From Paracoccaceae bacterium (GTDB lineage Bacteria > Pseudomonadota > Alphaproteobacteria > Rhodobacterales > Rhodobacteraceae): DNA of 11,933 bases. Below the pieces are notes generated by a model. That model was given only the letters and a program-made list of their open reading frames with translations. It searched no databases and had not been told where the DNA came from. The stretch lies in assembly GCA_016764835.1 (NCBI GenBank), contig JAESRD010000171.1, forward strand, positions 1-11,933, in the 5' to 3' direction. The translations under genes were made by a program, and so were the position numbers. This document shows positions 1-7,964 of this stretch, piece after piece; position 1 is the stretch's first letter, and the number at the start of each line of letters is the position of its first letter.

Positions 1-2
1 CA

Positions 3-473
3 GACATAAGCCGGGTCTTTCGCGACGCCGTTTTGGCGCTGGCCGAGCATAATGAATTTGCGCGGCCAATGGTCAATTCGGGGCGGCTATCTGTGCCTTG
101 CACCTATGATGGATCGCCGCTCAACACCGTTGACGCCCTTGACGGCCCGGCCCGCACCCGGCCCGGCTCGACATGCCCAGACTTGCCAATAGGCAGCGGC
201 TATTTGCTGGAGAAACTCGGGACTCATTTTACAATTTTGGCCATTAATACCGCCGTCCCGGCCAGCATAGCCGCATATGGGCTGACACTGAATGCATTGC
301 AGCTCAACACGGATGAGCACCCTCTGTTGCAGGAACGCTATTTGGGGCGCGCCACCAAGGCAGTCTACCTCATCCGCCCAGACCAACATGTGGCAGCACG
401 TTGGGATATTTGGGATGAGAGCGCCGTCGCTGACGCCGTCGCCCGTGCACTAACAATTGAGGGCCAAACATGA
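3..473 (+). CDS. FAD-dependent monooxygenase/hydroxylase, C-terminal part (partial at window start)
   Basis: The reading frame is open to the left edge, so only about the last 157 residues are present and the FAD- and NAD(P)H-binding parts lie outside. The visible part begins DISRVFRDAVLALAEHNEFAR and ends with a thioredoxin-fold-like C-terminal domain containing AVYLIRPDQHVAARW. That is characteristic of the last domain of the MhpA / phenol-hydroxylase-like flavoprotein family, whose members hydroxylate aromatic substrates with NAD(P)H and O2. The substrate cannot be read from this fragment. The stop (TGA at 471-473) overlaps the ATG of the next gene as ATGA, so the two are probably translationally coupled. 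The neighbouring benzoate genes suggest an aromatic substrate, but that is inference, since this gene is on the opposite strand and may belong to a different operon. Confidence 0.8.
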   Translation, partial: DISRVFRDAVLALAEHNEFARPMVNSGRLSVPCTYDGSPLNTVDALDGPARTRPGSTCPDLPIGSGYLLEKLGTHFTILAINTAVPASIAAYGLTLNALQLNTDEHPLLQERYLGRATKAVYLIRPDQHVAARWDIWDESAVADAVARALTIEGQT

Positions 474-655
474 GCAAGCTGACACAAACACCAAACCTCA
501 CCCGCCCGGACCATATCTATGCCAGCCTGCTTGACGCGCATGACGGGCTGACCGAGGCAGAAAGCAAAGCTTTTAACGCCCGCCTGATTTTGGTTTTGTT
601 TAACCATATTGGCGACGAGACTGTGCTGGCTGAGGCGCTTTGCGTCGCAAAATGA
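470..655 (+). CDS. DUF2783 family small protein
   Basis: This is a 61-residue acidic protein starting at ATG 470, which overlaps the upstream stop by four bases (ATGA). The pattern, with TPNLTRPDHIYASLLDAHDGL near the start, then ESKAFNARLILVLFNHIGDE and a short C-terminal helix, matches my recollection of the DUF2783 family. Members of that family are repeatedly found directly behind FAD-dependent hydroxylases. No catalytic motif, signal peptide or membrane segment is visible. A helper or subunit role for the upstream flavoprotein is suggested only by the coupling. The gene ends six bases before the convergent stop of the next gene, and no convincing terminator fits between them. Confidence 0.8.
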   Translation: MSKLTQTPNLTRPDHIYASLLDAHDGLTEAESKAFNARLILVLFNHIGDETVLAEALCVAK

Positions 656-661
656 TCGGGG

Positions 662-2731
662 CTAGGGCGCGTTTGCATAATCTCTAAGCACGGTGCCTGT
701 CGCCAGACAATGTGCCAACATTGGGCTCAGCTTCCACACGACCGGATCTTCTTTTGCCAGCGCCTCGATGCCGTCACAGATAGCCTTCACGCCCAGATGA
801 TCAGCATAATGCATCAGCCCGCCGCGCCATTTCGGGAAGCCGTAGCCAAAGACAGTGACCAAATCAATATCACGGGCCGAGGCGGCAATGCCCTCGTGCA
901 AAATATTGCAGGCCTCATTGATCATGGCTAAAACCAGCCGCTCGCTCATCTCGGCTGCGGTGTAATCGCAGCGCGTGATCTTGGCAAAGCGCGCTTCTTC
1001 TAGAGCCAGATCAGCGACAATAGGGTCTTCGACCTTGCCACCACCACCGGGGTGGCGGTACCAGCCAGCGCCAGACTTTTTGCCCAGCTTGCCCAGCTCG
1101 ATCATACGGTCGGCTATCGGGATATAGCGGCGCCTCTGGTCGCGGGTTGCGTCTTGGCGGCGTCGGTTGGCATGGGCAATATCGAGGCCAGATAGGTCTT
1201 GTGCTTCATACGGGCCCATCGCGTAGCCGAATGCGACCATGGCTTCATCAACCTCCCAGGGGGTCGAGCCATCCATCAGCACCGTGTCGGCGGCTTCGCG
1301 GTAACGCGCCAAAATCCGGTTGCCGATAAACCCGTCGCAAACACCGGCCAGAACGGGGATTTTGCGCAAACGTTTTGCCAGCGCAAACCCGGTGGCCAGG
1401 GCGGCATCACTGGTGGCGTCGCCGCGCACGATTTCGAGCAGTTTCATGATATGGGCGGGGGCAAAGAAGTGCAGACCAACCACGCGTGACGGATCAGGCA
1501 GGGTACTGGCCAGCTCGTCAATATCAAGGTAGGAGGTGTTGGTCGCCAGCACAGCATCTGGAGCTAAGTGCATGCTGAGTTTGGCAAAAATATCTTTTTT
1601 GACATCCATGCTTTCGAACGCGGCCTCAATGACCAATGCGGCATCTGCGGCGGCGGCATAATCATCGGACGCGGTAAAATCATCTCGACGCGCAGCGGCT
1701 TCTGTCGCCGATATCAACCCGCGTTTCAGGCTGGCTTCGATGATTTTATTGACGTTTTCTTCGACCCGCGCCACCGTGTCAACGTCAGTTTCGAGCAGGG
1801 TAACTTTGATACCGGCATTGAGCAGCCCATAGGCGATCCCTGCCCCCATCATACCGCCACCGACCACAGCAATATGCGCTAGCGGGTTTGGTGCGGCGGT
1901 CAGCCATTTGGGCGCTTTGGCGGCACGTTGTGCAAAAAAGATATGGCGCAGGGCGGTTGATTGCTCAGCGTCGCGCAGCTCCAAAAATGTGTCACGCTCA
2001 CGGATCATCCCCTCGCTTAGGGATAGCGTGGCGGCCGCGGCAACAAGACCGATCGCGCGCAGCGGCGCTATCTGGTTGGGGCTTTTCTTAGCGGCGAGTA
2101 TCTGCGCTGCATCTAGGCTGGCGGCATCCACTATAGGGTTGCTCATCTCGCCGACGGTATTGGCCAACTCAAGGCTACCAATATCAAGCTGGCGGGCGAC
2201 CATGATCGGGTCATCGGCAACACCGTCAATCAGGCCGATGCTTTCGGCTTGTTGTGCGGTTATTGGTTTGCCAGTGGCGATCATGTCGAGCGCTTTAACC
2301 ATGCCGATAAGCCGCGGCAAACGCTGCGTGCCGCCCGCCCCCGGCACCACGCCAAGGGTCACCTCAGGCAGGCCAATTTTCACATGTGGCGCGGCAATAC
2401 GGTAGCGGCAGGCCAGCGCCAGCTCGCAGCCGCCACCAAGGGCCACGCCGGTAATTGCAGCGACCCAAGGCACGGCGCAGGCTTCAATCTGATTGGTCAG
2501 ATCGGGCAGATGCGGGGCGACAGGGGCCGCGTCAAACTCACGCGCATCGCCGCCAGCGGCAAAGGCCCGGCCGGTGCCGGTCAGGATCACCCGCGACAGG
2601 CCAGATTGTTCGTTGACCCAGTCAATCGCCCGCTGCAACCCTTCGCGCACAGACAGGCCAATGGCATTTACCGGCGGGTTGTTCATTTCGACAAAAGCGA
2701 TTGTGCCTTCGCGGCGCATGGTCAATGTCAT
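662..2731 (-). CDS. Fused enoyl-CoA hydratase/isomerase and 3-hydroxyacyl-CoA dehydrogenase (FadJ-like multifunctional protein)
   Basis: This 689-residue protein has the usual length for the fused family. Residues 1-185 form a crotonase domain with an oxyanion-hole region (AFAAGGDAREF, 56-66) and both acid/base glutamates, Glu103 in GGGCELALAC and Glu123 in LPEVTLG. Residues 286-465 are the NAD-binding dehydrogenase domain, with the dinucleotide motif GGGMMGAGIA (291-300), catalytic His421 in GLHFFAPAH and Glu433. The rest is the 3HCDH C-terminal domain, beginning after CDGFIGNRIL. The ATG start has GGAG nine bases upstream. Known members isomerise or hydrate enoyl-CoA and oxidise the 3-hydroxyacyl-CoA. 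As the last gene of the box cluster it is well suited to convert 3,4-dehydroadipyl-CoA towards 3-oxoadipyl-CoA, which is inferred from position. A general fatty-acid role is the alternative. No lesion is seen. Confidence 0.92.
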   Translation of the reverse strand: MTLTMRREGTIAFVEMNNPPVNAIGLSVREGLQRAIDWVNEQSGLSRVILTGTGRAFAAGGDAREFDAAPVAPHLPDLTNQIEACAVPWVAAITGVALGGGCELALACRYRIAAPHVKIGLPEVTLGVVPGAGGTQRLPRLIGMVKALDMIATGKPITAQQAESIGLIDGVADDPIMVARQLDIGSLELANTVGEMSNPIVDAASLDAAQILAAKKSPNQIAPLRAIGLVAAAATLSLSEGMIRERDTFLELRDAEQSTALRHIFFAQRAAKAPKWLTAAPNPLAHIAVVGGGMMGAGIAYGLLNAGIKVTLLETDVDTVARVEENVNKIIEASLKRGLISATEAAARRDDFTASDDYAAAADAALVIEAAFESMDVKKDIFAKLSMHLAPDAVLATNTSYLDIDELASTLPDPSRVVGLHFFAPAHIMKLLEIVRGDATSDAALATGFALAKRLRKIPVLAGVCDGFIGNRILARYREAADTVLMDGSTPWEVDEAMVAFGYAMGPYEAQDLSGLDIAHANRRRQDATRDQRRRYIPIADRMIELGKLGKKSGAGWYRHPGGGGKVEDPIVADLALEEARFAKITRCDYTAAEMSERLVLAMINEACNILHEGIAASARDIDLVTVFGYGFPKWRGGLMHYADHLGVKAICDGIEALAKEDPVVWKLSPMLAHCLATGTVLRDYANAP

Positions 2732-2772
2732 GGGCGGGGTCTCCGGTAAGGTTGGCGAATAAGTACCTAAAT

Positions 2773-3213
2773 TCAGGGGCTCTCGGTCGGGATATGGCGC
2801 ATCAAAAGATCACGTAGTTTTTTGGGCGGTGGTGATTTGCGAAAATCCTGAGCCACGATGAAAACACTCACCGTGCGGGTCGAAAAACAGGTTTTGCCAT
2901 TTTGAACGCCATCAACCCGAAACTCGATTGAGGTATTGCCCAGACGCGACGGCCAGACATGGCACTGCAGTTTATGGCGCGGTGTCACCGGATGCATGAA
3001 GTCCATTTCTAACCGCACAAATGGCGTGCCTACATTATGGTCTAGTTCAAGCTGGAACCAGCCATCACCGCCATTATGCTCTTCCCACCAAGCGTTTATC
3101 GCGTCGAGTGCAAACCATGGCAAACGCCCGGTATAGGCGATCTTGGCCGGGTCGCAATCCCCCCAAGTGATGCGAATATCATGGACATATTCGGTCCCTG
3201 TGCGCGGCTGCAT
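2773..3213 (-). CDS. Acyl-CoA thioesterase, 4-hydroxybenzoyl-CoA thioesterase (hot-dog) family
   Basis: This is a 146-residue single hot-dog-fold protein. The N-terminal ITWGDCDPAKIAY segment matches the catalytic loop of the Pseudomonas-type 4-hydroxybenzoyl-CoA thioesterases. The second Asp of GDCD (Asp21 here) is the catalytic carboxylate in that family. The helix after it (WFALDAINAWWEEH) is also typical. I start it at ATG 3211-3213, because that ATG overlaps the boxA stop as TGATG; a TTG one codon earlier is possible but less likely. Thioesterases of this kind are regular members of box clusters, where they are thought to release CoA from benzoyl-CoA or blocked intermediates. The exact substrate is not shown by the sequence. 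It sits between boxA and the fused dehydrogenase and is intact. Confidence 0.87.
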   Translation of the reverse strand: MQPRTGTEYVHDIRITWGDCDPAKIAYTGRLPWFALDAINAWWEEHNGGDGWFQLELDHNVGTPFVRLEMDFMHPVTPRHKLQCHVWPSRLGNTSIEFRVDGVQNGKTCFSTRTVSVFIVAQDFRKSPPPKKLRDLLMRHIPTESP

Positions 3214-4393
3214 CAATAGGTCTCAACATGGTAGCGACCGGCTTCGCGCATCACGTCGCGCATCGCCACCCATTGCTCGCCCATGCTCTCGGCTATGTTG
3301 GTGAAGGCACGCTCAACGCCGTCTTACATGCCGCGCAAACCGCAGATGTAGATATGGGCTTTGGGGTCAGCCAAAATGTCTGCTATTTTTTCTTCCTCAG
3401 CCAAAAGCCGGTCTTGAACATATTCTTTTTTGCCGTGGCGCGAATAGACAAGGTGTTGGTCAAGCAGCTCCGGTGGGACTTTGGACAGCGGGCCAAAGTA
3501 GGGCAAACTGTCTGGTGAACGCGCGCCAAAGAAGATGGTCATACCGCCAGATTTACCACCGATCGTGCGCTGACGGCGCATGGTGAAAGACCGCATTGGC
3601 GCAGAGCCGGTGCCGGTGCAGATCATCAGCAAACGGGCATCAGGGTCGAGGGCAACAGGAATGTCGCGCCAAACGGGCCGGTTACTTGGACGCTGTCACC
3701 TTTGGCCAAATCGCAGATATAGTTTGAGCATAGCCCATGTGCGTCGCGCTTGACGGTCAAGGAAACATTGTTGAAATTGGGCCGCTCGCCGTCACGCGGG
3801 CTAGAAACGGAGTAAAGACGCGGCAGATGCGGTTGGCCTTTATCGTCGGTTCCGGGCGGGATGATGCCAATGGATTGGCCCTCAAGCACCGGAAATGGCA
3901 GGGAGCCCATATCGAGAATAATATGGCGCACATCATGTTCAGCATCGTTGGTCAGCGCATAATTGCCCTGTACTTTCGCACTGGCAGGATTGCCCAGATT
4001 ATACATGTTGATCGTCGGTTTATCAGCCGATGCCGGGGCTTTGGCTTTGCCGCCAGCGCCCGCATGCGCCTCGGCAAGCAAGGCGGCCATGGCATCATCA
4101 AGCGCTTCAAGCCCGGTTGCGGCTTCGTCTTGGCCAAGGTCTTCTTGCTCGGGCATCTCGGCCCATTCGTATTGTTGCTCCAGCGAATATGGCTCAACAA
4201 CCACCCGCCATTCATCAATTGATCCGGTTGGGCAGACCGGGATACAGGCCATGCACATTTCGCAAATGTCGGCATTAATCACGACATTGTTGTCATCATG
4301 CTCAATCGCACCGGCAGGGCAGTTCATCTCGCATGTATAGCAGCGAATGCATATTTCAGGGTCGATCAAATGCTGCTTGAAAGGCTTGGTCAT
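3213..4393 (-). pseudogene. boxA: boxA, benzoyl-CoA epoxidase reductase component, broken by a frameshift and a nonsense codon
   Basis: BoxA passes electrons from NADPH to the BoxB oxygenase. Reading from ATG 4393, residues 11-55 hold two ferredoxin motifs of CX2CX2CX3CP type (Cys15/18/21/25 and Cys44/47/50/54). An acidic and Ala-rich linker follows, then a ferredoxin-reductase-like module with the flavin motif RLYS (about 192) and GPFG (about 239). The frame then fails: between 3647 and 3650 one base appears to be missing, and the reading ends at TGA 3626-3628. The next frame continues the family sequence ([19 protein letters not shown]) down to HIYICGLRGM. There it meets TAA at 3324-3326, after which DGVERAFTNIAE to GRYHVETY finishes the family C-terminus at TGA 3213-3215. 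The reconstructed length is about 393 residues. The start overlaps the upstream small gene's stop (ATGA). As written, no full-length BoxA can be made. Confidence 0.9.
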
Positions 4394-4560
4394 AGTGTTG
4401 GTTTCTCTGTACTCAAGATGAGTTCTGGCACGCCTATCAACTCTATCAATGCGGCACAAACGCCCTGACAATCTTTACAGCCGAGGCAGAACTGCCGCAG
4501 ATCTTCTAGGCTGAACCTGTCCATATTGACGGTCGCGAAGTGGATATTGTCTAAGAGCAT
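4390..4560 (-). CDS. Small Cys-rich protein with ferredoxin-like CX2CX2CX3C motif, between boxB and boxA
   Basis: This is a 56-residue protein that I do not recognise as a named family. I start it at ATG 4558-4560 because GAGGG lies about eight bases upstream. An in-frame ATG at 4573-4575 would add five residues but overlaps that ribosome-binding site and has none of its own. The centre reads [12 protein letters not shown], with four cysteines (25, 28, 31, 35) in CX2CX2CX3C spacing. That is the spacing of a [4Fe-4S] ferredoxin half, though without the usual following proline. A hydrophobic helix ([14 protein letters not shown]) follows. The stop overlaps the boxA start as ATGA, so it is almost certainly co-translated with BoxA. 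A role in cluster binding or in electron transfer to BoxA/BoxB is a guess from motif and position. No signal peptide or membrane segment is seen. Confidence 0.6.
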   Translation of the reverse strand: MLLDNIHFATVNMDRFSLEDLRQFCLGCKDCQGVCAALIELIGVPELILSTEKPTL

Positions 4561-4609
4561 CTGGAATTCCCTCATTTTATTGGAGGCCAAAAGGCTGGCC
4601 CCCAAATGT

Positions 4610-4657
4610 TTTCGGTTCAGGCCATGTTCTAATTAGGCCATTTTCGAATTAGGCCAT
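4610..4657 (-). repeat. Three tandem 16-bp repeats spanning the boxB stop codon
   Basis: On the coding (-) strand, three consecutive 16-base units read atggcctaattcgaaa (4642-4657), atggcctaattagaac (4626-4641) and atggcctgaaccgaaa (4610-4625). Units 2 and 3 match unit 1 at 14 and 13 of 16 positions. The first unit contains the real last codons of boxB (ATG GCC TAA, Met-Ala-stop), and each further unit repeats a Met-Ala-stop triplet in another frame. This looks like local duplication of the gene end. It separates boxB from the small Cys-rich gene. Confidence 0.75.
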
Positions 4658-6100
4658 GTGGAGTTTGACATATTCAAAGTCACCCGGCTTATTATCAATA
4701 CCAACCTTGGGTGCGGCAATCCAACTGGCATATTTTCCGGGTTCAAAACACGGCACCATTAGTGACTGAATAAACGCGCCGTCTTCCTTGGTTGGCAGCC
4801 AGTCCTTTTTGCCCGCATCCCACGCTTCTTGGCTAAGCAAATCACCCTCTGGGCTGGCTTTGATCGCCGAGAAAACCCCGATCTGGCGGTGGAAAGCTTC
4901 ATTTGGCATCATCATTTTAAAGTCGATGCCCATCTTTTGGATGGCCTTATTCCACCGGCCTACGCCGCCAGCCGCGTCGCGCACATAATCATCACGCAGA
5001 CGCATATTGATCGCCGTTAGCGCCGGCACTTCTTCGCTAACGATTTTGCCATTGACCACATTCGTCACCATGTAGGTGTCATTTTTTAGCTTGTGATCAT
5101 CATCAATGCGCAGCTCCATATAACGGCCTTTGACGCCGGAGTTAAACGCATTTGCCGCATTGGTTGACACTTCGCGCCCAAACAGATCGAGCGACAAAGT
5201 GTAATGCAGATTGAGCTTTTTCTGGATCGTCGGCAGATCAATAACGCCCAGTTCGCGGATTTTTCCGATATCATAGGGGTCGGTGATCCCGGCTTTATTC
5301 ATTGCCTCGCATGTCGCCTGAATAACCCGGCCAACGCCGGTCTCACCAACAAACATATGGTGCGCTTCTTCGGTAAGCATGAAGCGGCAGGTGCGTGACA
5401 GCGGGTCAAAGCCAGATTGCGCCAATGATTCCAGCTGCATTTTGCCATCGCGGTCGGTGAAATAGGTGAACATGAAGAAGGACAGCCAGTCGGGTGTTTC
5501 CTCATTAAACGCGCCCAGCATCCGCGGCGCTTCTTCGCTGCCAGATGAGCGGATCAACAGATCGTCTGCTTCTTCACGGCCATCTTTGCCAAAATACTTT
5601 TGCAGCAGATAGACCATGGCCCAAAGGTGACGGCCCTCTTCAACATTAACCTGAAACAGGTTGCGCATGTCGTAAAGTGACGGCGATGTCAGGCCAAGAT
5701 AGCGCTGCTGCTCAACAGAACCCGGCTCGGTATCGCCCTGAATAACAATCAGACGCTTGAGCATATTGCGGTACTCGCCCGGCACTTCCTGCCATGCCAG
5801 CTCGCCCGCATGCTCGCCCATAGGAATACGGCGGTCTTCGACCTGCGGTGCCAGCAATATCCCCCAGCGGTATTCTGGCATTTTGACATAGTCGAACTTG
5901 GCCCAGCCTTTTGGGTCAACACTGACGGCCGTACGCAGATAGATCATGCTTTTTTGAAAGTTCTGCGGAATGAGATCGTTCCACCAGTTGATATAACCGG
6001 GATGCCATTTCTCAAGCGCTTTTAGAACTTTCTTGTCACTGCTCAGACCCACATTGTTAGGAATTTGAGTGTCGTAGTCTACATTTATTAGATCAGCCAT
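4649..6100 (-). CDS. boxB: BoxB, benzoyl-CoA 2,3-epoxidase oxygenase component
   Basis: BoxB is the cytoplasmic di-iron oxygenase that inserts one oxygen atom into benzoyl-CoA to give the 2,3-epoxide, using electrons from BoxA. The protein has 483 residues, slightly longer than usual, and no interruptions. The expected iron ligands can be placed: Glu125 in QGDTEPG, Glu155 and His158 in VNVEEGRHLW, Asp216 in YFTDRDG, and Glu245 and His248 in MLTEEAHHMF. They lie at a constant offset from the ligand set I recall for the Azoarcus enzyme. The ATG has AGGAG six bases upstream. It lies 51 bases behind boxC and just before the Cys-rich small gene. All visible catalytic residues are kept, although its reductase gene boxA is broken in this sequence. 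Confidence 0.96.
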   Translation of the reverse strand: MADLINVDYDTQIPNNVGLSSDKKVLKALEKWHPGYINWWNDLIPQNFQKSMIYLRTAVSVDPKGWAKFDYVKMPEYRWGILLAPQVEDRRIPMGEHAGELAWQEVPGEYRNMLKRLIVIQGDTEPGSVEQQRYLGLTSPSLYDMRNLFQVNVEEGRHLWAMVYLLQKYFGKDGREEADDLLIRSSGSEEAPRMLGAFNEETPDWLSFFMFTYFTDRDGKMQLESLAQSGFDPLSRTCRFMLTEEAHHMFVGETGVGRVIQATCEAMNKAGITDPYDIGKIRELGVIDLPTIQKKLNLHYTLSLDLFGREVSTNAANAFNSGVKGRYMELRIDDDHKLKNDTYMVTNVVNGKIVSEEVPALTAINMRLRDDYVRDAAGGVGRWNKAIQKMGIDFKMMMPNEAFHRQIGVFSAIKASPEGDLLSQEAWDAGKKDWLPTKEDGAFIQSLMVPCFEPGKYASWIAAPKVGIDNKPGDFEYVKLHMA

Positions 6101-6151
6101 TTATCTCTCCTATTTCGTAAACTCGGGCCTATTGCGTCGATTCAGGCCTCG

Positions 6152-7813
6152 TTAGACGCGTTCCATATTGTAATTGCCGCGCAGACCGGTGCCGTAGCGC
6201 TGCAAAGCACCCTCTGGGCCAACCGCATTGGACCGGATGAAAATCCAGTTCTGCCAAGCGGTTAGACGGCCAAAGATACGGGTTTCCATGGTCTCAGGCC
6301 CGGCAAAGCGCAGGTTTGCCTCCATGCCTGTCAGCGCATCGGGGCTATAGCTGGCGCGTTCTTCTGCAAAAATACGGATCTCATCATCCCAATCAATGTC
6401 ATCCAAAATCATGGTGACAAGGCCAATCTCGTCGGCCGTTTCAGCCTCTAGCGCCTCGCCAATTTTGGCTTTGGCCACATCCACCTGTGCGGGTTCACCA
6501 AGGAACCGGGTTTGCAACCGAGTTAGCCCATTGCCCATCGGATAGGGGCCAAAGTTGGCTTCCGTGAGCGAGATGGCGGCCATATGGCGGCTGTCATCGT
6601 CGAACTCATCTTCCATCATATATGACCGGTCAACGGCGAAGAGCAGCTCAGCCAGCACACCGACAAAACAAGAGCCGTGCTCGACCAGTGCCATCATTGA
6701 GCGCGAAGTCACATCAACTCGTTTTCAAATCCGCTTCCAATATTGGCGCACTTCATTGGCCAACCAATGATCGGCATTTGCTGCCAACAGCGCCTCATGT
6801 GCAGCAAACAAAACCGGGTCGCCTTGGCTACGAAACGCCAGAAGCCCGGCCTCTTTCTCATTCAACCGCAAATGCAAAATTGCGTCATCCAATTCGCGCG
6901 CCAGCTTCAGCAAATAAGCCTGATCGCCCTGTGCTTCAAAGGCGGCCATATCACCGGGTGCGGCAGCGTTGGGGCCTTTAAGCGTGATCGTGGCCATGCG
7001 TTTGTCGCGGTCTAGCACGACCTCAACCAACCCGTAGCTGATCGACCCATCATCGCTGATGGTTTTATCCAGCGGGCCAAGTGTGATCCCCTTAACAACA
7101 TCGGCCTTGGCCGAGGCGGCGGCAAATTCACGAGCCCGCTCTTGCACAGTGTCGTCAAACTTTGAGTTGGCAATAACCTCATCCACCAACCGCCATTCAA
7201 CTGCCCGCTTGCCTTTAATCCCCTCCTCAATCGAGCAGAAAATATCAGCGCGATCACGGCGGACTTTGCGCTTATCAGTCACGCGGGTCAGCCCACCTGT
7301 GCCGGGCAGCACGGCCAGCAGCGGCACTTCGGGCAACGACACAGATGAGGTGCTATCATCGGTCAACATAATGTGGTTGCAGGCCAGTGCCAGCTCATAG
7401 CCGCCGCCCGCACATGCGCCTTTGATAGCGGCGATATATTTCTGGCCGCTATCCACTTCTGCGGCCTCATAGGTATTGCGGGTCTCATTGGTGAATTTAC
7501 AGAAATTTACCTTATGACTGTGCTGCGCCCCACCGAGCATGCGGATATTGGCGCCAGCGCAAAACACCCTATCCTTGCCAGATTGCATGATAACCACTTT
7601 GACTTCTGGATGCTCAAAACGCATGCGTTGAACCACATCGGCCAGCTCAATATCGACCCCAAGATCATATGAATTTAGCTTTAGCTTATAGCCCTCAAAC
7701 AGACCGGCAGCTTCATCGACATCCATGATCAAGTTCGCAACCGGGCCGTCATAACTCACCTTCCAATGGCGGTATTTTGACGGGTCTGTCTGAAACTCAA
7801 TAACGGTTCTCAT
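6152..7813 (-). pseudogene. boxC: boxC, benzoyl-CoA-dihydrodiol lyase (2,3-epoxybenzoyl-CoA ring opening), interrupted by one in-frame TGA
   Basis: BoxC hydrolyses and cleaves 2,3-epoxybenzoyl-CoA to 3,4-dehydroadipyl-CoA semialdehyde and formate. From ATG 7811-7813 (GAGGA seven bases upstream) the frame runs 362 codons with a crotonase-like domain: FCAGANIRMLGG (84-95), CAGGGYELALAC with Glu140, and LPEVPLL with Glu162. At codon 363 (6725-6727) a TGA interrupts WKRI-stop-KRVDVTSRS. The same frame then continues without another stop to TAA at 6152-6154, giving the expected second half (VEHGSCF, FAVDRSYM, FGPYPMGNGLTRL). The family usually has Leu at the stop position. The full length would be 553 codons, normal for BoxC. 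A GTG at 6710-6712 could restart the 186-residue second part, but no strong ribosome-binding site precedes it. It is the first gene of its operon and has the operator-like sites just upstream. Confidence 0.92.
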
Positions 7814-7875
7814 GGCGCAATCCTCATTTAGATTTCCTCAATTTAGCAAAATGTCAGGCACAATCAATCTATTTA

Positions 7876-7889
7876 TGCACAATAATGCA
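7876..7889 (-). promoter_or_regulatory. Operator-like palindrome TGCA-N6-TGCA, boxC-proximal
   Basis: On the coding strand this reads TGCATTATTGTGCA, with two exact TGCA half-sites separated by six bases, centred about 70 bases before the boxC ATG. BzdR, the benzoyl-CoA-responsive repressor of Azoarcus, and its paralogue BoxR are known to act on TGCA-containing palindromes of this spacing. Three related sites occur in the same two promoter regions. The regulator itself is not in the window. Confidence 0.5.
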
Positions 7890-7950
7890 AATATTATTTG
7901 TTATTATTATCAATTAGTTATCGCCGCACAAATGATAGATCAATGTCTTA

Positions 7951-7964
7951 TGCACTATATTACA
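7951..7964 (-). promoter_or_regulatory. Operator-like palindrome, boxC-distal
   Basis: On the coding strand this reads TGTAATATAGTGCA, which matches the boxC-proximal site at 11 of 14 positions, with one half-site changed from TGCA to TGTA. It lies 75 bases further upstream. On its own it would be weak; its value comes from the shared pattern. Confidence 0.35.

Noticed and set aside
639..651. Inverted repeat TTTGCG-T-CGCAAA near the convergent gene ends, as a terminator
   Set aside because: The stem is only about five pairs, it lies inside the DUF2783 coding region, and no T run follows in either direction.
3640..3660. Programmed -1 frameshifting in boxA
   Set aside because: The coding sequence around TTG CCC TCG has no canonical X XXY YYZ slippery heptamer, and I see no strong stem-loop just after it. 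A missing base is simpler.
4390..4605. A longer version of the Cys-rich small protein starting at TTG 4605
   Set aside because: The extra N-terminal residues would come from the intergenic segment next to the 16-bp repeats, and no ribosome-binding site precedes the TTG. ATG 4560 has a well-placed GAGGG.
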